Below the pieces are notes generated by a model. That model did not search any database. It had not been told where the DNA came from and saw only the letters and a program-made list of their open reading frames with translations. Shown piece by piece: positions 50,501 to 60,794 of a stretch of 64,000 bases of DNA. The stretch spans positions 76,657-140,656 of the forward strand of contig BLSF01000026.1 of the NCBI GenBank assembly GCA_012862575.1, in the 5' to 3' direction. This DNA is from Parietichytrium sp. I65-24A (taxonomy: Eukaryota; Sar; Bigyra; Thraustochytrida; Thraustochytriidae). The number at the start of each line of letters is the position of its first letter. Position 1 is the first letter of the stretch. Both the position numbers and the translations under genes were made by a program.

Positions 50501-50776
50501 TCCGATGCGATTCTCGCTCAAGTCCAGCTTGACGAGCAGATTGTTCTTTGCCAGCCCACAAGCAAGAGCTCGCGCACCAGCGGATCCCACCCCGCACTTT
50601 TGCAAAGAGAGCTCCAGCAAGGTTATATTCCGCGGCAATCTCTCTCCGATGAGCTTCAAATCGGTCTCGCGAAGCTGGATGCCGTCCAGCGACGCAGCCC
50701 TTTGCGTGGCGTCGTCCTGAAGCTGCTTCACCAAACGCAGCACCTTTCCCTCTTCGCCTTCTTCTTCGTCTCCCAT
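47597..50776 (-). CDS. LRR - ankyrin - TIR-like - coiled coil - IQ-motif protein
   Basis: 1,059 aa from the ATG at 50776 (the frame extends 117 bp further to a GTG). Residues 50-320 are ribonuclease-inhibitor-type leucine-rich repeats (LVKLDLSENRIG, LEILNLGDNGLG, LRTLHLFGNRF, LRVLDIRDNDL, LWTLDLRGNAL). Residues about 365-480 are ankyrin repeats (GQGPLHMAV, RGETPMHIAM, HRTPLD). Residues 490-610 (CDAIVVSS, VIAVLGTFSASSGSAREALEASV, APLLIAS) have the alternating strand/helix look of a TIR or related alpha/beta domain, and a similar pattern recurs later (ARTVVILQKVS, IPYTVVAVMP). Then a coiled coil (ELALLEKVERLERALEQK) and two C-terminal IQ motifs (SIQSIWRSCFA, RIQKNYRLYR) for calmodulin. No NB-ARC P-loop was found. 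A scaffold or sensor is likely; the exact role is unknown. Confidence 0.75.
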   Translation of the reverse strand: MGDEEEGEEGKVLRLVKQLQDDATQRAASLDGIQLRETDLKLIGERLPRNITLLELSLQKCGVGSAGARALACGLAKNNLLVKLDLSENRIGPLGLVQLSTGLAENDALEALSLRNTFITAAESSERTIDVSGIQALAKALRSNRSITSLDLSENCTTDYGETEYGLDDLLAAVNEHHALEILNLGDNGLGSSGALLIAQRLGSNNHLRTLHLFGNRFQSKGATHIANLLAVNTALRVLDIRDNDLAVGGSDWHGLFDILRTLSAQVEQDDFNSLPIAAQENTTLWTLDLRGNALESKHLYSAIEALPSYNSTIIDLRVDTNATVYASLENSVQYYCSETTANRLQVNEKVRRALDATPSQIGEIPSDLVLQAVKAQAIVALLELAPHIGDLAVNVKDKVLGQGPLHMAVTTPCRWILAILACLPVDPNLCNNRGETPMHIAMQACNLAVCTLLLELGASLLVKDVQHRTPLDCCPMLWFRQVMLQCAARCDAIVVSSCDDLERNVSRSISRHLQEVGKLNVFTCTTSESLKSLESPDLYCSSVIAVLGTFSASSGSAREALEASVLHARETSGSHLERLLSAHHPSRANPDQSLKAPLLIASSGLQSREMLGGQNWWDGTFYELSSWAQDEAEFGLRKSEVESQQLAIENMPTVRKPPPLRQISRVRFRSTLLAKLKKEQPVASEEALDTLDDMIRRVRRNATARRKQMIFEAAKSSEFSSSILFELRWMIASNSAFNFILDLDNGENFTVACGVQAELDQSNQISWIWPRPALTEQSLEETGLLQQGLLRARTVVILQKVSMISKKRPPHIEFATKAIAESHIPYTVVAVMPEQCFTLLPADRHKNPVFGCPPPPGHREYIQASILRNFLVSNGESKDEVSANPKELALLEKVERLERALEQKDKLLNVTTVLNKELSLNAEHYKKRWRQAVKTLNPPKPRSSPELVLQKVKQEALRAQGSRLGPGETYIPLYDWNDDLSVPVTQRTKEEFLTLLHSKESELSRHIAAVSIQSIWRSCFARELLRRERLDRAARRIQKNYRLYRFKNLAWMYTDKPM

Positions 50777-51812
50777 CGTACCTCTCTTTGCAAATCTCCT
50801 CCGCTCGACTCTGCACCGCCGTGCACCTCTGCTGCTGTGGACGTGGCGGCCGTCTCTGCATGCCTTCGACGCCGCCCTTCCTGCCTCTTTCACTCGTCTC
50901 TTTCACTCTCGATGGAGGCGAAGCATTTGCAATGAGCAATTTTCTACAAGGTCGTCCATTGCTTGGACTTTGACTGCGTTCGTTGTGGAACAGAAGATTT
51001 TGTTGTTGTTGTTGTTGTTGTTGTTTTTACGATAAAGTAAAGCGTTTGGAACCCATGCAATGTGGACCGCCAGCTTCCAACCTGCTTTACTCAATGCTTC
51101 CCAAAGCAAAGCAAAAGCAAAGCAAGACGAAACGAAAAAGGATACCTTCTGAGACAATGAACGCTCTCTGCAAGTGCTCCAAGTTTTTGTTTTTTACTCG
51201 TATCTTGATAATCTTGATGCATGAATGTTCATTCTGAAAAATCGTGAATTACGTCACAAAGAGCGCCGCCGCTCCCTGTAACGGTTAGGAGAGAGAGCGT
51301 CACGTTCGTACTCTCGTGACAAAGTAGCAGCCTGTAGAAACCACTCCCGCGCCACTGAGAAGCGTCACAGACAGGTACATGTGACGTACTCTGAGCGAGC
51401 GCGGGTTTGGTAGTCGGAGCATGATTAATTTGATAAAGTCGGTTCGAAAGAAAGATATTCTTTTGAACAGAATGCCGAGTTTGGAATTTATAAGAAGCTG
51501 GTCGATCAAGTCAAAATTGGTTTGATTCATGAATGCGCCGGAGTCATCTATCTATCTATCTCTATAGCGTCAGGTCAAATACACGCCAACTTGACGTGTT
51601 GTCGGCGAGAGCGCGAATAATTTAGTCGGATGAATGATTTTGGAGAATCAATGTACCGCGTACCGTCTTGTGGTTTTATACTGTATACAAAAAAGGAAAA
51701 GGAGACTTTCGTCTTCTTTCGTGTTGGTTGGCCTGCTGCTGGTCCTAGTGACACTGATGGGCTAGCAGGGGGTCAAAAATAACTATGCTCGGTCGAGACG
51801 TCTGCCGCTCTT
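50777..51812. other. Intergenic, 1.0 kb
   Basis: A TTG tract (50998-51027) and an ATCT run (51545-51562) are the only distinct elements. It separates two minus-strand genes. The promoter of the LRR gene is expected near its left end. Confidence 0.5.
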
Positions 51813-52808
51813 TTACTTGGAGGAAGCCTTGACCTGATAATTGTCGTCCAACTCGATGTATGCTGCTTTGGGGTCCACGTAATGCCAACGCACAGAACCC
51901 AAGAGGCGTTCAGGGAGCTCCGGCTCCTCCTGTGCCTCAATAATCCACGATGTAGACACGCAAATGCTTGCGGATGCCTTGAGAATAGAAGAGTTGAGCG
52001 AGGATGCCACGAAAGAAGATCCGACATCCTGGTCGATCTCGAGGTAAGACTCGGTCTGATGAAAGTTAGTGGTGAGGGCTTTGCCAATAAGTACTGGTCG
52101 CTCTCCTCCAACCAGTTTTACAGTCTTGCGCAGAGCTCCTGGAGCATCAACGATCTGGAAGGTAAACTTAAATTTGTTGCGCTTGACTTTCTCGTCTCCG
52201 TCCAAGAAGGTCTTGAACGCCCTCTCGAAGCCGGTGGTCGGGTTTTCCACGGAAAACTCGGAGCTGCGGCGGAAGAGATGCACCACAGAGGTGTGTTCCT
52301 TGGACCATGTGGACTTGAACATCCAGGTAACGATGAGAAACTCTGGAGCGCCAGTGGAGCTGGTTGCAGGCGCATTTCTTGCAATGTACTCCTTGAGCGA
52401 AGCCACCTTCGACGCGACGTGGTCGAGCGACTTTTTGGACTTGAACACCTGCACTCCGACGATGCTGTACGCAGGATCCAGGGAAGCCACCTTGGCGGCG
52501 CCCTTCACCTTCTTGGATCCCTCAAGGTAGCCTTCTCCGCGGACCATAAAGTCGCTTCCCAAAGTGTTGGTGTATGTGTTGGCGATCTCCTTTAAGTCCG
52601 TGATCTTGGCTGCAGCTTCCAAGCTCACAAAGCTGGGGATGTTGGCCGTCCATTCCTCAAAACTGTTGCCGGACTCAATAGAGCTGTGCGACGAAGAGTT
52701 CTCCTGCGGGATCTCCTTCAACAAAACCTTCGAGCTGGTCGCTGCGGAAGGCCCTTTGGACGACCTCGACGGCGTCAACGTTGCCGGTTTCACGAGCTGT
52801 GGGGCCAT
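51813..52808 (-). CDS. EDR2-C (DUF1336) domain protein
   Basis: 331 aa from the ATG at 52808. After a ~50-residue serine-rich N-terminus with a W-T-A-N-I-P element, nearly the whole protein is the EDR2 C-terminal domain. Recognised blocks are DFMVRGEGYLEGSKKVKG (residues about 86-103), the VVGGxxPxLIGK-like VKLVGGERPVLIGKALT, the highly diagnostic YLEIDQDVGSSFVAS, and LPERLLGSVRW near the end. In plants EDR2 proteins combine this domain with PH and START domains and act at membranes in pathogen and cell-death control; here it stands alone, as in many algae and protists. Lipid or membrane binding is likely but the ligand is unknown. Confidence 0.85.
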   Translation of the reverse strand: MAPQLVKPATLTPSRSSKGPSAATSSKVLLKEIPQENSSSHSSIESGNSFEEWTANIPSFVSLEAAAKITDLKEIANTYTNTLGSDFMVRGEGYLEGSKKVKGAAKVASLDPAYSIVGVQVFKSKKSLDHVASKVASLKEYIARNAPATSSTGAPEFLIVTWMFKSTWSKEHTSVVHLFRRSSEFSVENPTTGFERAFKTFLDGDEKVKRNKFKFTFQIVDAPGALRKTVKLVGGERPVLIGKALTTNFHQTESYLEIDQDVGSSFVASSLNSSILKASASICVSTSWIIEAQEEPELPERLLGSVRWHYVDPKAAYIELDDNYQVKASSK

Positions 52809-55800
52809 CTCTCCTCTTTATTTAAACCTCAAATATGTGTATCTCGCTTTACCAATTGTACCAATGCTGATTGATCGTTTGCTCTTCTGATCTTCTGGTC
52901 TCGCTTTTGCAATTTTCACTTTGAACTTTTGCAATGCTTTCTTTCTTTGCGTTTTGGGTCTGCCAGTACCTTGGATGTTGCAATCACAGCAGGCACACTC
53001 GAGCTACCCGTAACTATAGCACATACTATGACTTCGCTCCAATCCAGCTCCATCGCAGTAGGGAGTCTTAGTCAAACGGTTAGTTGTCTGTTGTTCGTCA
53101 CTTCTGAATCATAGTACAAGTTCATTCGTTCATACTCTGAATTCACTGTGTGAGACGTGGGGTGCGGGCGTCCGGTAGGAATGCTTATAATAATATGATA
53201 GTCCTTCCTCCTTCCGCTGTGCCCTTCTCCTTCCTTCTCCTCCCGCCCACGGTTTCGGGAAAAGACGGGAGGTAACGCCGGCGTTAAGCGTTATATAGTC
53301 TAAAGTGTATCCGTGGGTTGTATTCTGCGGTCTCAATGTCTGGTTAGGTGACTGGGTAAACGATGAATAGGAGGTATGTCCCAGAAGGGACTATTGTTTG
53401 AGGTAGCCGGCAGTAGCTGGGTTTCCCACCGAAGTGTGGTCGCACTTTGGTCAACGGTAGAGTGCACTGAGACGCTTCTGAGTGGTGCGTTAGCGCCACC
53501 CAGAGTAAACTATAGCCCTCGAGTCCCTGTTTGCTTGAACTTTAGTATTATTAGAGTATTTTGTAAAGGCATTAGCGCTGAATCGATCGAGCTCTTTCGC
53601 CAATCTGAATTCTGAATTCTTCGTTGCCTTCTTCGTACATTTACTATTTTTTAATTTAAAAAACTGTTGGAAATGTGTTTCTTGATCGAAACAATTGCAA
53701 TACATCATTATTTGAATGAATCAATTGAAGAATGCAGACCGCACCCACTGAGACCCTCGATTCGTTTCGTCGTCGCAGATGATCCTGATTCTGAATCACG
53801 GTGCTATAGCATTCGACTACTCAATTACTATGAACCAGGACAACCGAGGTCATCCACCAATCAAAGCAACGAAAACATCTGAATAGACCGAGCTACCAAA
53901 AACACTAGTACTCCAGTCGGAAGCCTCCTAGTACCACTTGTCATCATCGCAACCGTACTGTAGCTAGTGAAATGAATGGAAAGCACAGTAGCAAATTTCG
54001 AACCAGCGCCCATCAATAATCGATCGATCAATCAATTGAAAAACAACTTGAGAGACAACAAGACTGACAAAGAGAAAGGAAGAAAGGACGAAAGGACGAA
54101 AGAAAGGAGGGCCCGTGATATCCCGTGACATCCCGTGACAGCAAATTTTAATTTACTGTTATGTTAATAACCAATAACCGGCGAATCGGTAACTCGGTGG
54201 CTCGGCGAATCGGTAGTTCCGTGAGACGCCTAAGCGCGCAATTACCAACCTCGCACATTTGCAAAATTCAAAAAATTCAAGGCGCATAATTACCAGCGGA
54301 CTAGCCAGAGCTAGCGCTCGGCAAGGAGCGGAACGAGTTTTCTCGCTCGGGGAAACTTGTCTCGCGGTCACTCATTCGCCCTACTTTACTTGCGGAATCT
54401 CAAAGTTTCTTACGTCTTTCTCTCTGACGCGGCAACCAAAATGCATCGTGCACTCAGTACTGAGGACTAAATACAAAGCCAACAGCCAACAGAGAGAGCA
54501 AACTTTGATGATGCATGATGCATTGAAAGACTGAGAATCCCAGTCGGTCTTCCAGAACGAGGACTGTCGAAACTACTTGAGGATCCAATGACTGGAAAAT
54601 TCACAGCGTCAGTCCGAGACTTTCAGTTAGTTCTGTATCCCAGTCGTAGGAGTGCGAGCCGCCAAATACAAGTACTACTGTTAATTTAGTACTTGTTCTT
54701 CACATTCACATGTCAATTCAAACTTTCTTCGAGCCTTCAATTGTTTGGAACACACTTCTGTCGATTCGATTCACTTTACTCATTGCAAATTATCATAATG
54801 ATGATAATTTAACTAACCGTCCCTCGATTCCTGGGAGCCAATGCAGCCACGTTTCGCGAGTTGAATCGCGCCTTGACAGAGAATTTTATTCTGTTCTGAA
54901 AATTCTGAGTTATTGTTCCGTAAACGTTTGAGTGACGGAAACTCGAGCGAAAAAGAGCGACGAAGGTCTCATTGCTTCCTACGAGAGCCCTGGAAAACCT
55001 TTCAAATCTAAGAATTTCGTTCTCGGAATGCTAGGAACCTGCCCTTCCTTTCCTCAATGTTTCACGTATGCGTATCGGTATTGGTACCAGTATTCAATGA
55101 CAAAACTCACTCTTCACGTTATCGTACCTCCCAATGGAGGTTTCCCCGTCAATGGGAGGAGTATAGGGGTAAATAAGGAGTTTTGTAGGGTTTTGGGGTG
55201 GTTTCGGTGAAGTTCTTTGTTCGCAAGTCAGGCGATACTAACATTTTTGTTAATACTCCAGTTCTCGAGACTTCTTTTCATTCATCCAACTATAGCACAG
55301 TTACTGTTATAGTCAAATTAATAGGTATGTGGATGATGCTTGATGATGCACCAGGCGTGAACTTAAGGTCCTATCAATTTGAATAATAGTTCGGTAGGAC
55401 CCTGTGTCGAATGCAATTTGGACAAGAGAGAGAGTGCCGGGAAAACATTCAAGGTTGCAACTGGGTTGCAGGAAGGTTTTCCCGAAAGTACAATTGCAAT
55501 CTCGCACTTTTTGTTTCCCCGGTCGGTAGAACCTACCCATTATAGTAGCTTTGCCCTTATTGCAGCAGTACGAGTCTGTCGCCCCTTCGTCCTTCAAAAA
55601 GGAGGTTAGTTCCACGACCGTTCTTCTTTTGTTGCAGTTTGTAAAGGGAATACCTCAAGTCCGAAAAACCCTTTAACAATTCATTCAAGAATGGAATCGA
55701 CACTCTTCCTTGCTCTTTCGACCACTGAAGAACAAATCAAGTGAAAAATTAAGGAGGAAACTCTCGGTGGAACCACTTCCCACAAGTTGGCCACTAGCTG

Positions 55801-56000
55801 TGGGCCGCAACGTCTACTACTCCATCAGCTGATAACCTAAGAGTCGCTGGGTTTGGTAAGCCTGAGTATAATAAGGCGTATGTATGGTATGAATCAGCAT
55901 TGATCCCTCTATTCTCTATTCCCTCTCGCAGGTTGATTGGGGTATTCCCGAGGTAGTACATTGGGATTCACCAGACTCACCAAAGCATGTCAAAGCTCAT
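52809..56000. other. Gene-poor intergenic region, left part
   Basis: No convincing gene. The DNA is AT-rich with scattered short words (GAATTCTGAATTC at 53607-53620, repeated ATCCCGTGACA at 54118-54142). Frames of up to 100 codons are not credible. Confidence 0.5.
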
Positions 56001-56140
56001 CAACCAACCAACTCATGCAATTCCAATCAGTCAATGTTCATTGAAAAACAGTCAAACATTGGATCAGATCTCGCCCGCTTTTAACGCTCAAGTAGCACGA
56101 AGCGCCAATCCCACGCGCAAGCCATGAGAAGAAAGGACCT

Positions 56141-56175
56141 GTTCTGAGTTCTGAATTCTGAATTCTGAATTCTGC
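56141..56175. repeat. GAATTCT tandem repeat
   Basis: Four consecutive TCTGAATTC-type units, each containing the GAATTC palindrome. Related words occur at 40230, 40370 and 53607. Confidence 0.7.
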
Positions 56176-57489
56176 GCGATCAAATGAACAATAATCAACG
56201 ATCAACGATGTTGCAGACGCCTCATTGCCCAGTCACTCTCCATTCGTGAGCCGATTGGAAACCTTTCGCCGTCCTCTCTCGGTCCTTTCGCCAGCACCGC
56301 ATCTGGTCATAGTCGACCGCGTACGAGAACCGGTCTTCGCTGACTTTTGCCATCTCGAAATCGGCATTTACGGTTAATTTGACAGCAAAAATCAACGCTG
56401 AGAATTTCCCGAGAGTAGGAATCCACCGACCTCGAGGCACCTTGGGGATCGTCAATCGCCAGAATTTTCAGAACACACGTTATGTACTTACAGTCAGTAT
56501 TATGTTAATCAATGTGCGGTTTGGCTCATTCCGCTCCTTGCGCTTCGAGGTGAATGAACGTTGAACGTTGTTTTCACTTGGCAATCGAAGCCTCTCGCAT
56601 TCTTATTTACAGTTACTACTCATTTATCAGGTGTGATGTTCTTTCACCTTCCATTCAAGGATTCGATAAAAGAATATTATGAATTCTGAACCAAAAGTGA
56701 AGACTTGCTTGGCTCTGCCCCGCTTTAGCACTTTGCTGCGTCGTAGTGGTGACATGGAAACGTTTTTCTGTGAATGTTCTGCACAGTCTGGAGACGCTGG
56801 CTGGGATGGTGTTATCAATCGTTCGTACGAGAACGCTCTTTTCTTCTCACCATCCAAGATTGATTAATGAGTGGATGGACTTCCGTCCCATTCCACTCAC
56901 TTTCAGTTGCTGAGTATTGAGTACCCATCGGCGTGACAACGGGAAGTGGGGATCGCGGAATCACGATAGATTACCGGCGTTCGCACTTCAGACGGTGCCA
57001 GAGACGTCAATTGTCAGATTGTCTTTTTTTTTAATAGAGAGAGACTGTTTTGCCGCTGCGTTCTCCAGAGAAGCGCCCAATTGCATTGTATTCGGGAGCT
57101 GTCTTGCATGTTGTGGCGCATTGCATCTATGTGTGACCGATCCTGATCTTCGTCATGTTCTTCTTGGTTGTGAACCGCGTTTGGGTCACTCGTAGCTATT
57201 CACTGAACCGGTCGCAACGGGACTGGCAGACAATGGCACGTCTGACAGCCTGCATTTTTGGGTTCTAGCTAACTACTCGGGGTGAGCGGGTTGCAAGACG
57301 GTCGCCTAAGGTGGCAGGTGGCAGACGGCAGCGCCGACCCGTAGAGGCCGGCGTTGGGTGTACTTGAGAACGCCCGCATCTAGATCGAGTTCCTCGTTCG
57401 TACGACGACAGATGACCTGGGAGGACTGAACGCATCTGATGTTTTTGGTGCCCCGAGAAGGCATCGGGCCACGTGGGAAACACTGAAAG

Positions 57490-57530
57490 TGCTGTGCTGT
57501 ACTGTACTGTACTGTGCTGTGCTGTGCTGG
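57490..57530. repeat. CTGTA/CTGTG pentanucleotide repeat
   Basis: Eight units in a row, the first and last of CTGTG type and the middle of CTGTA type. Confidence 0.75.
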
Positions 57531-59256
57531 GAAGTGCTCAAACCAACGCATTTCGCACCTCGAGTCCTCCCGGAAAGGGTTGCATGACACTTTTTCTTCT
57601 TATTGCTGGGGCCTCATCACCGAGACCTATATGGTGTAGCACGGCGCGCCGCTCTGTGTAGATACGTTCGCTCGACAATTTATAAAAGTTCCGCCAAAGT
57701 CTGCTGTTTCATTTCGCAATGGCCCGTGGCCTCATGACGAGAGGGCGGACTCGAGGAACGCTTTTTGATGTTGGGACATCAGAAATTCACTGAAAATTAT
57801 TGAAAAAGATAGTGTAGTTTTAAGTTCGGGCTTTCAACACTTCCACAAGCAGCGAGACAGACGTGAGAGGCAAGCCAAGTTGAGTGAAATGCCTCCATGA
57901 GAGCGACGGAAGGGCAATTGCTTCAAGATCCCATGAGTCCGTCCACCCTACTGTACACTGTTCGTTTGTGATTTCTTTACCTTGTGATTGCAAGTACCGA
58001 GAACGGGAACGCCGCCTTTGTTGCGGTAATTTGCCTTTCCCAATGCATAAGTTAGTACTCGGCTCTCGATCGAGCCTTTTGCGCACCGCAAAAAGACTAG
58101 CCAAACTTTGTCGCAGTTATTCTTTCGAAGAGCGTAGAAGGGCTGGAACAGAGCCTTATCTCTTATAATCACTGTTTGTAAAAATCTGAACTCTGAAATG
58201 AGAGGTCCAACCTTTCTCGACCGCCGCTTCTACCCGCCCCGGCAGTCTCCTCGTCCTCCTCATGCATTCCCAACTCTTCTTTCGAATAACATTCAGAGAT
58301 CTTCTGCCCAGGACAACGGAGTGCATACCATCTCGCGCGATCAAACACGAGTAACCCCGAGTGCTCGCTGTCACATGTCAATTCTTGCGCAAGCTCCAAA
58401 ACAACTATCTCAAGTCAAACAACAGGCTCGGTCGAACGTCAGAGTATAGGCGACTGGCGTCGGCATTTCTCTCGTCGAACCGCTTTGAGTAAGCAAACTT
58501 CCATCGCCCTGCGAACAACATAACAAAAGCGAGGCCAACGTACAGTTCACAGTCCAAATCAAAAGCTAGAAACATCGCTCAGCTCTCGATCGGCCAATCG
58601 GAAAAGCAATTCAGTTCACACTCTCCAAAAACACGTGCAATCAATCAAAATTCACTACAATCAATGTTCATGTTCATCGAAAACTTGCAGCCAAGTCGCA
58701 CAAGGGTATACAAGTGTGAGTCGCTCTCACTGCTACACTACAGTAAACAGCATCTTCCATTAGGTGGGTCCGAGGCATTGCCATTCCAATACCAACAACA
58801 CAACGTCACACAAGGAAACATCACTGCCATTCCTGTCATCACACAGACTCCACAGACTCCGCGACATACAGAAACGTTTTCGCCATCCTACCTGTTCCCC
58901 TAGCACAACCTTACTGCCCGCGCCTCCCGTCAAGATAGACCCTCGCGAGTGCTAGCGCCAGCTACACTTTAATCCTAGCAGTGGGAGCGGAGTTGTGTAG
59001 CCCGGGAGAAAGAGATTCTCGGACCTGCTGACTGTGGAGACAGAGACAGACAGAGACAGAGAGAGCGAACGCGGGCGAGCGGTCCCTGTGCGAAATTGGT
59101 GAAGGACGAAGCGTTGCATTTGCTCGGAACGTGTGCAAAGTGTGCAAAGTTTGCAAGGTGGATAGTGCGGTCCGGGAGCGAGGGACGGATTTCGGACGGA
59201 GAGGTCGTGTCGCCCGGCGGAGGTGGAAGGTGGAAGGTGGAAGGTGTGGAGAGAGA

Positions 59257-60573
59257 ATGCGAAGGGCGCTGGCGCAAGTAGGGCGAAATGCCGGTGGATC
59301 GCGGGGATGGAATGTGGTAAAGTCAATGTCCAAGTCCATGTCCACGGCTTCAGCTTCGGCCTCGGAAAGAAAGGTGGAAGAAGTGCGCAAGCCGAAGGCG
59401 GTGATTAATACTATTTATCCGGAGGGAGAATTCGCGCTGGCGAGCAATCCGAAAGTGACTTTGCCGGACGGTTCCATGAGGATCAAATATGCGACGCTGG
59501 GTGACCCTACCAAGCCGAAGATTCTCGTGTGCCCGTCAATGTCGAACTCGGTGCATATTGTCGACGGCGAGGAAATAGGCGAGGACGGTAACGTGAAAGA
59601 GTTCACCGGCTGGTGGCGCGGCGTCGTTGGGCACGGGCCTAGCTATGGCATTGACCTCGACAAATTCCACGTCATCGTGGGGGCCCCAATGGGCTCCCCA
59701 TTTGGCTCCACTTCTCCGCTGACTCCTCGCTCAAGAAGTGATGATCGCCCGTTCAGAAACAAGTTCCCGCAGATTACCCCGCTCGACCAGGCAGCGCACC
59801 AAAAACTTCTCCTGGATGAGCTTGGCATCGACAAGGTCTTTGCTGTTGTTGGTGGCTCCATGGGTGGCATGCAAGTTCTGCAATTTGCCGCGAACTTTCC
59901 TGACATGTACGACGTTTTCTGCTCCATCGCTTCAACTGCCCAGACGTCCCCTGGAACCGTGGCCTTGCGATCCGTCCAGCGCGCTGCGGTCCGCATGGAC
60001 CCGGACTACCAGAATGGAGACTACACTGTCAACCCAACTCGAGGCATGGCAGTGGCAAGGCAATTCGGGACGATTTGCTACCGCAGTCCAACCGAGTTTG
60101 ACTCTAGGTTTGACTGGTACCCAACCATCATGGAGAATACTGGAGAAGTGTCTTTCGAGGTCGAGAGATATCTGCAGCATCAGGCCTACAAGTTTACCAA
60201 GAATGTCAATTACGACGCTAACTGCTATTTGCTTCTGTCGCAAAGCATGGATATGATGGACATTGGCGACGGCTTTGGCTCTTTTGAAGGAGGCGCTTCC
60301 CGCATTCCCGCGGACAAGCATGGGATGCTTCTGTCCTACAGCACTGACCGTCTCACTCCGCCCCAGGACCATGAGAGACTTGCCACGGTACTTGGCCGAA
60401 ACAACGTATCGGTTCATTTCGAGATTCTTTCTTCCACTTTCGGTCATGATGCCTTTCTCATCGAGAACCAGGCTCAGCCTTTGAACGTCAGGTTGCGCGC
60501 GTTCTTGGAAGCTAAACAAGGAGGCCACAGCGACGCTCTGCAGAACCTCATGAAGGAGATGTACGAGCACTAA
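59257..60573 (+). CDS. Homoserine O-acetyltransferase (Met2/MetX type), probably organelle-targeted
   Basis: 438 aa from the ATG at 59257; the frame continues upstream only to a GTG. Residues 1-40 are basic and serine/alanine-rich with no acidic residue (MRRALAQVGRNAGGSRGWNV...), a likely plastid or mitochondrial transit peptide. The rest is an alpha/beta-hydrolase of the homoserine acetyltransferase family: the nucleophile serine in VVGGSMGGMQ, the Asp in YSTDRLTPPQ and the His in FGHDAFLIEN. The MetX blocks FPQITPLDQAAHQ and LGIDKV...GGSMGG are also seen. It makes O-acetylhomoserine for methionine synthesis. Land plants use phosphohomoserine instead, so this gene points to a fungal/bacterial-like route. 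Serine or another acyl acceptor cannot be excluded. Confidence 0.85.
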   Translation: MRRALAQVGRNAGGSRGWNVVKSMSKSMSTASASASERKVEEVRKPKAVINTIYPEGEFALASNPKVTLPDGSMRIKYATLGDPTKPKILVCPSMSNSVHIVDGEEIGEDGNVKEFTGWWRGVVGHGPSYGIDLDKFHVIVGAPMGSPFGSTSPLTPRSRSDDRPFRNKFPQITPLDQAAHQKLLLDELGIDKVFAVVGGSMGGMQVLQFAANFPDMYDVFCSIASTAQTSPGTVALRSVQRAAVRMDPDYQNGDYTVNPTRGMAVARQFGTICYRSPTEFDSRFDWYPTIMENTGEVSFEVERYLQHQAYKFTKNVNYDANCYLLLSQSMDMMDIGDGFGSFEGGASRIPADKHGMLLSYSTDRLTPPQDHERLATVLGRNNVSVHFEILSSTFGHDAFLIENQAQPLNVRLRAFLEAKQGGHSDALQNLMKEMYEH

Positions 60574-60794
60574 CACAAGACTCCGGAAAGTGTTTGGATG
60601 CTGATATAAAGGTCTCTATTTTGTTATGTTTCTTTCGTATCCAAGTATATACAATATTGTACGTTTTAATCTCTCGCCGTTTACGGCATATAACGCCGTC
60701 GTTCACACTCTATCCGTATCTACGTAAAATAGTTTACATAGCGCACCTGAATTCTGCAATCCGGCTTCCCAAACGTTTTGCTATCGCTTGGGGG

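Larger units (their letters stand above)
56001..59256. other. Gene-poor intergenic region, right part
   Basis: Contains GAATTCT repeats (56141-56175), CTGTA/CTGTG repeats (57490-57530) and GGTGGAA repeats (59221-59245) in the leader of the next gene. No convincing gene; the overlapping minus-strand frames at 58950-59390 are pyrimidine-rich shadows. Confidence 0.5.
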
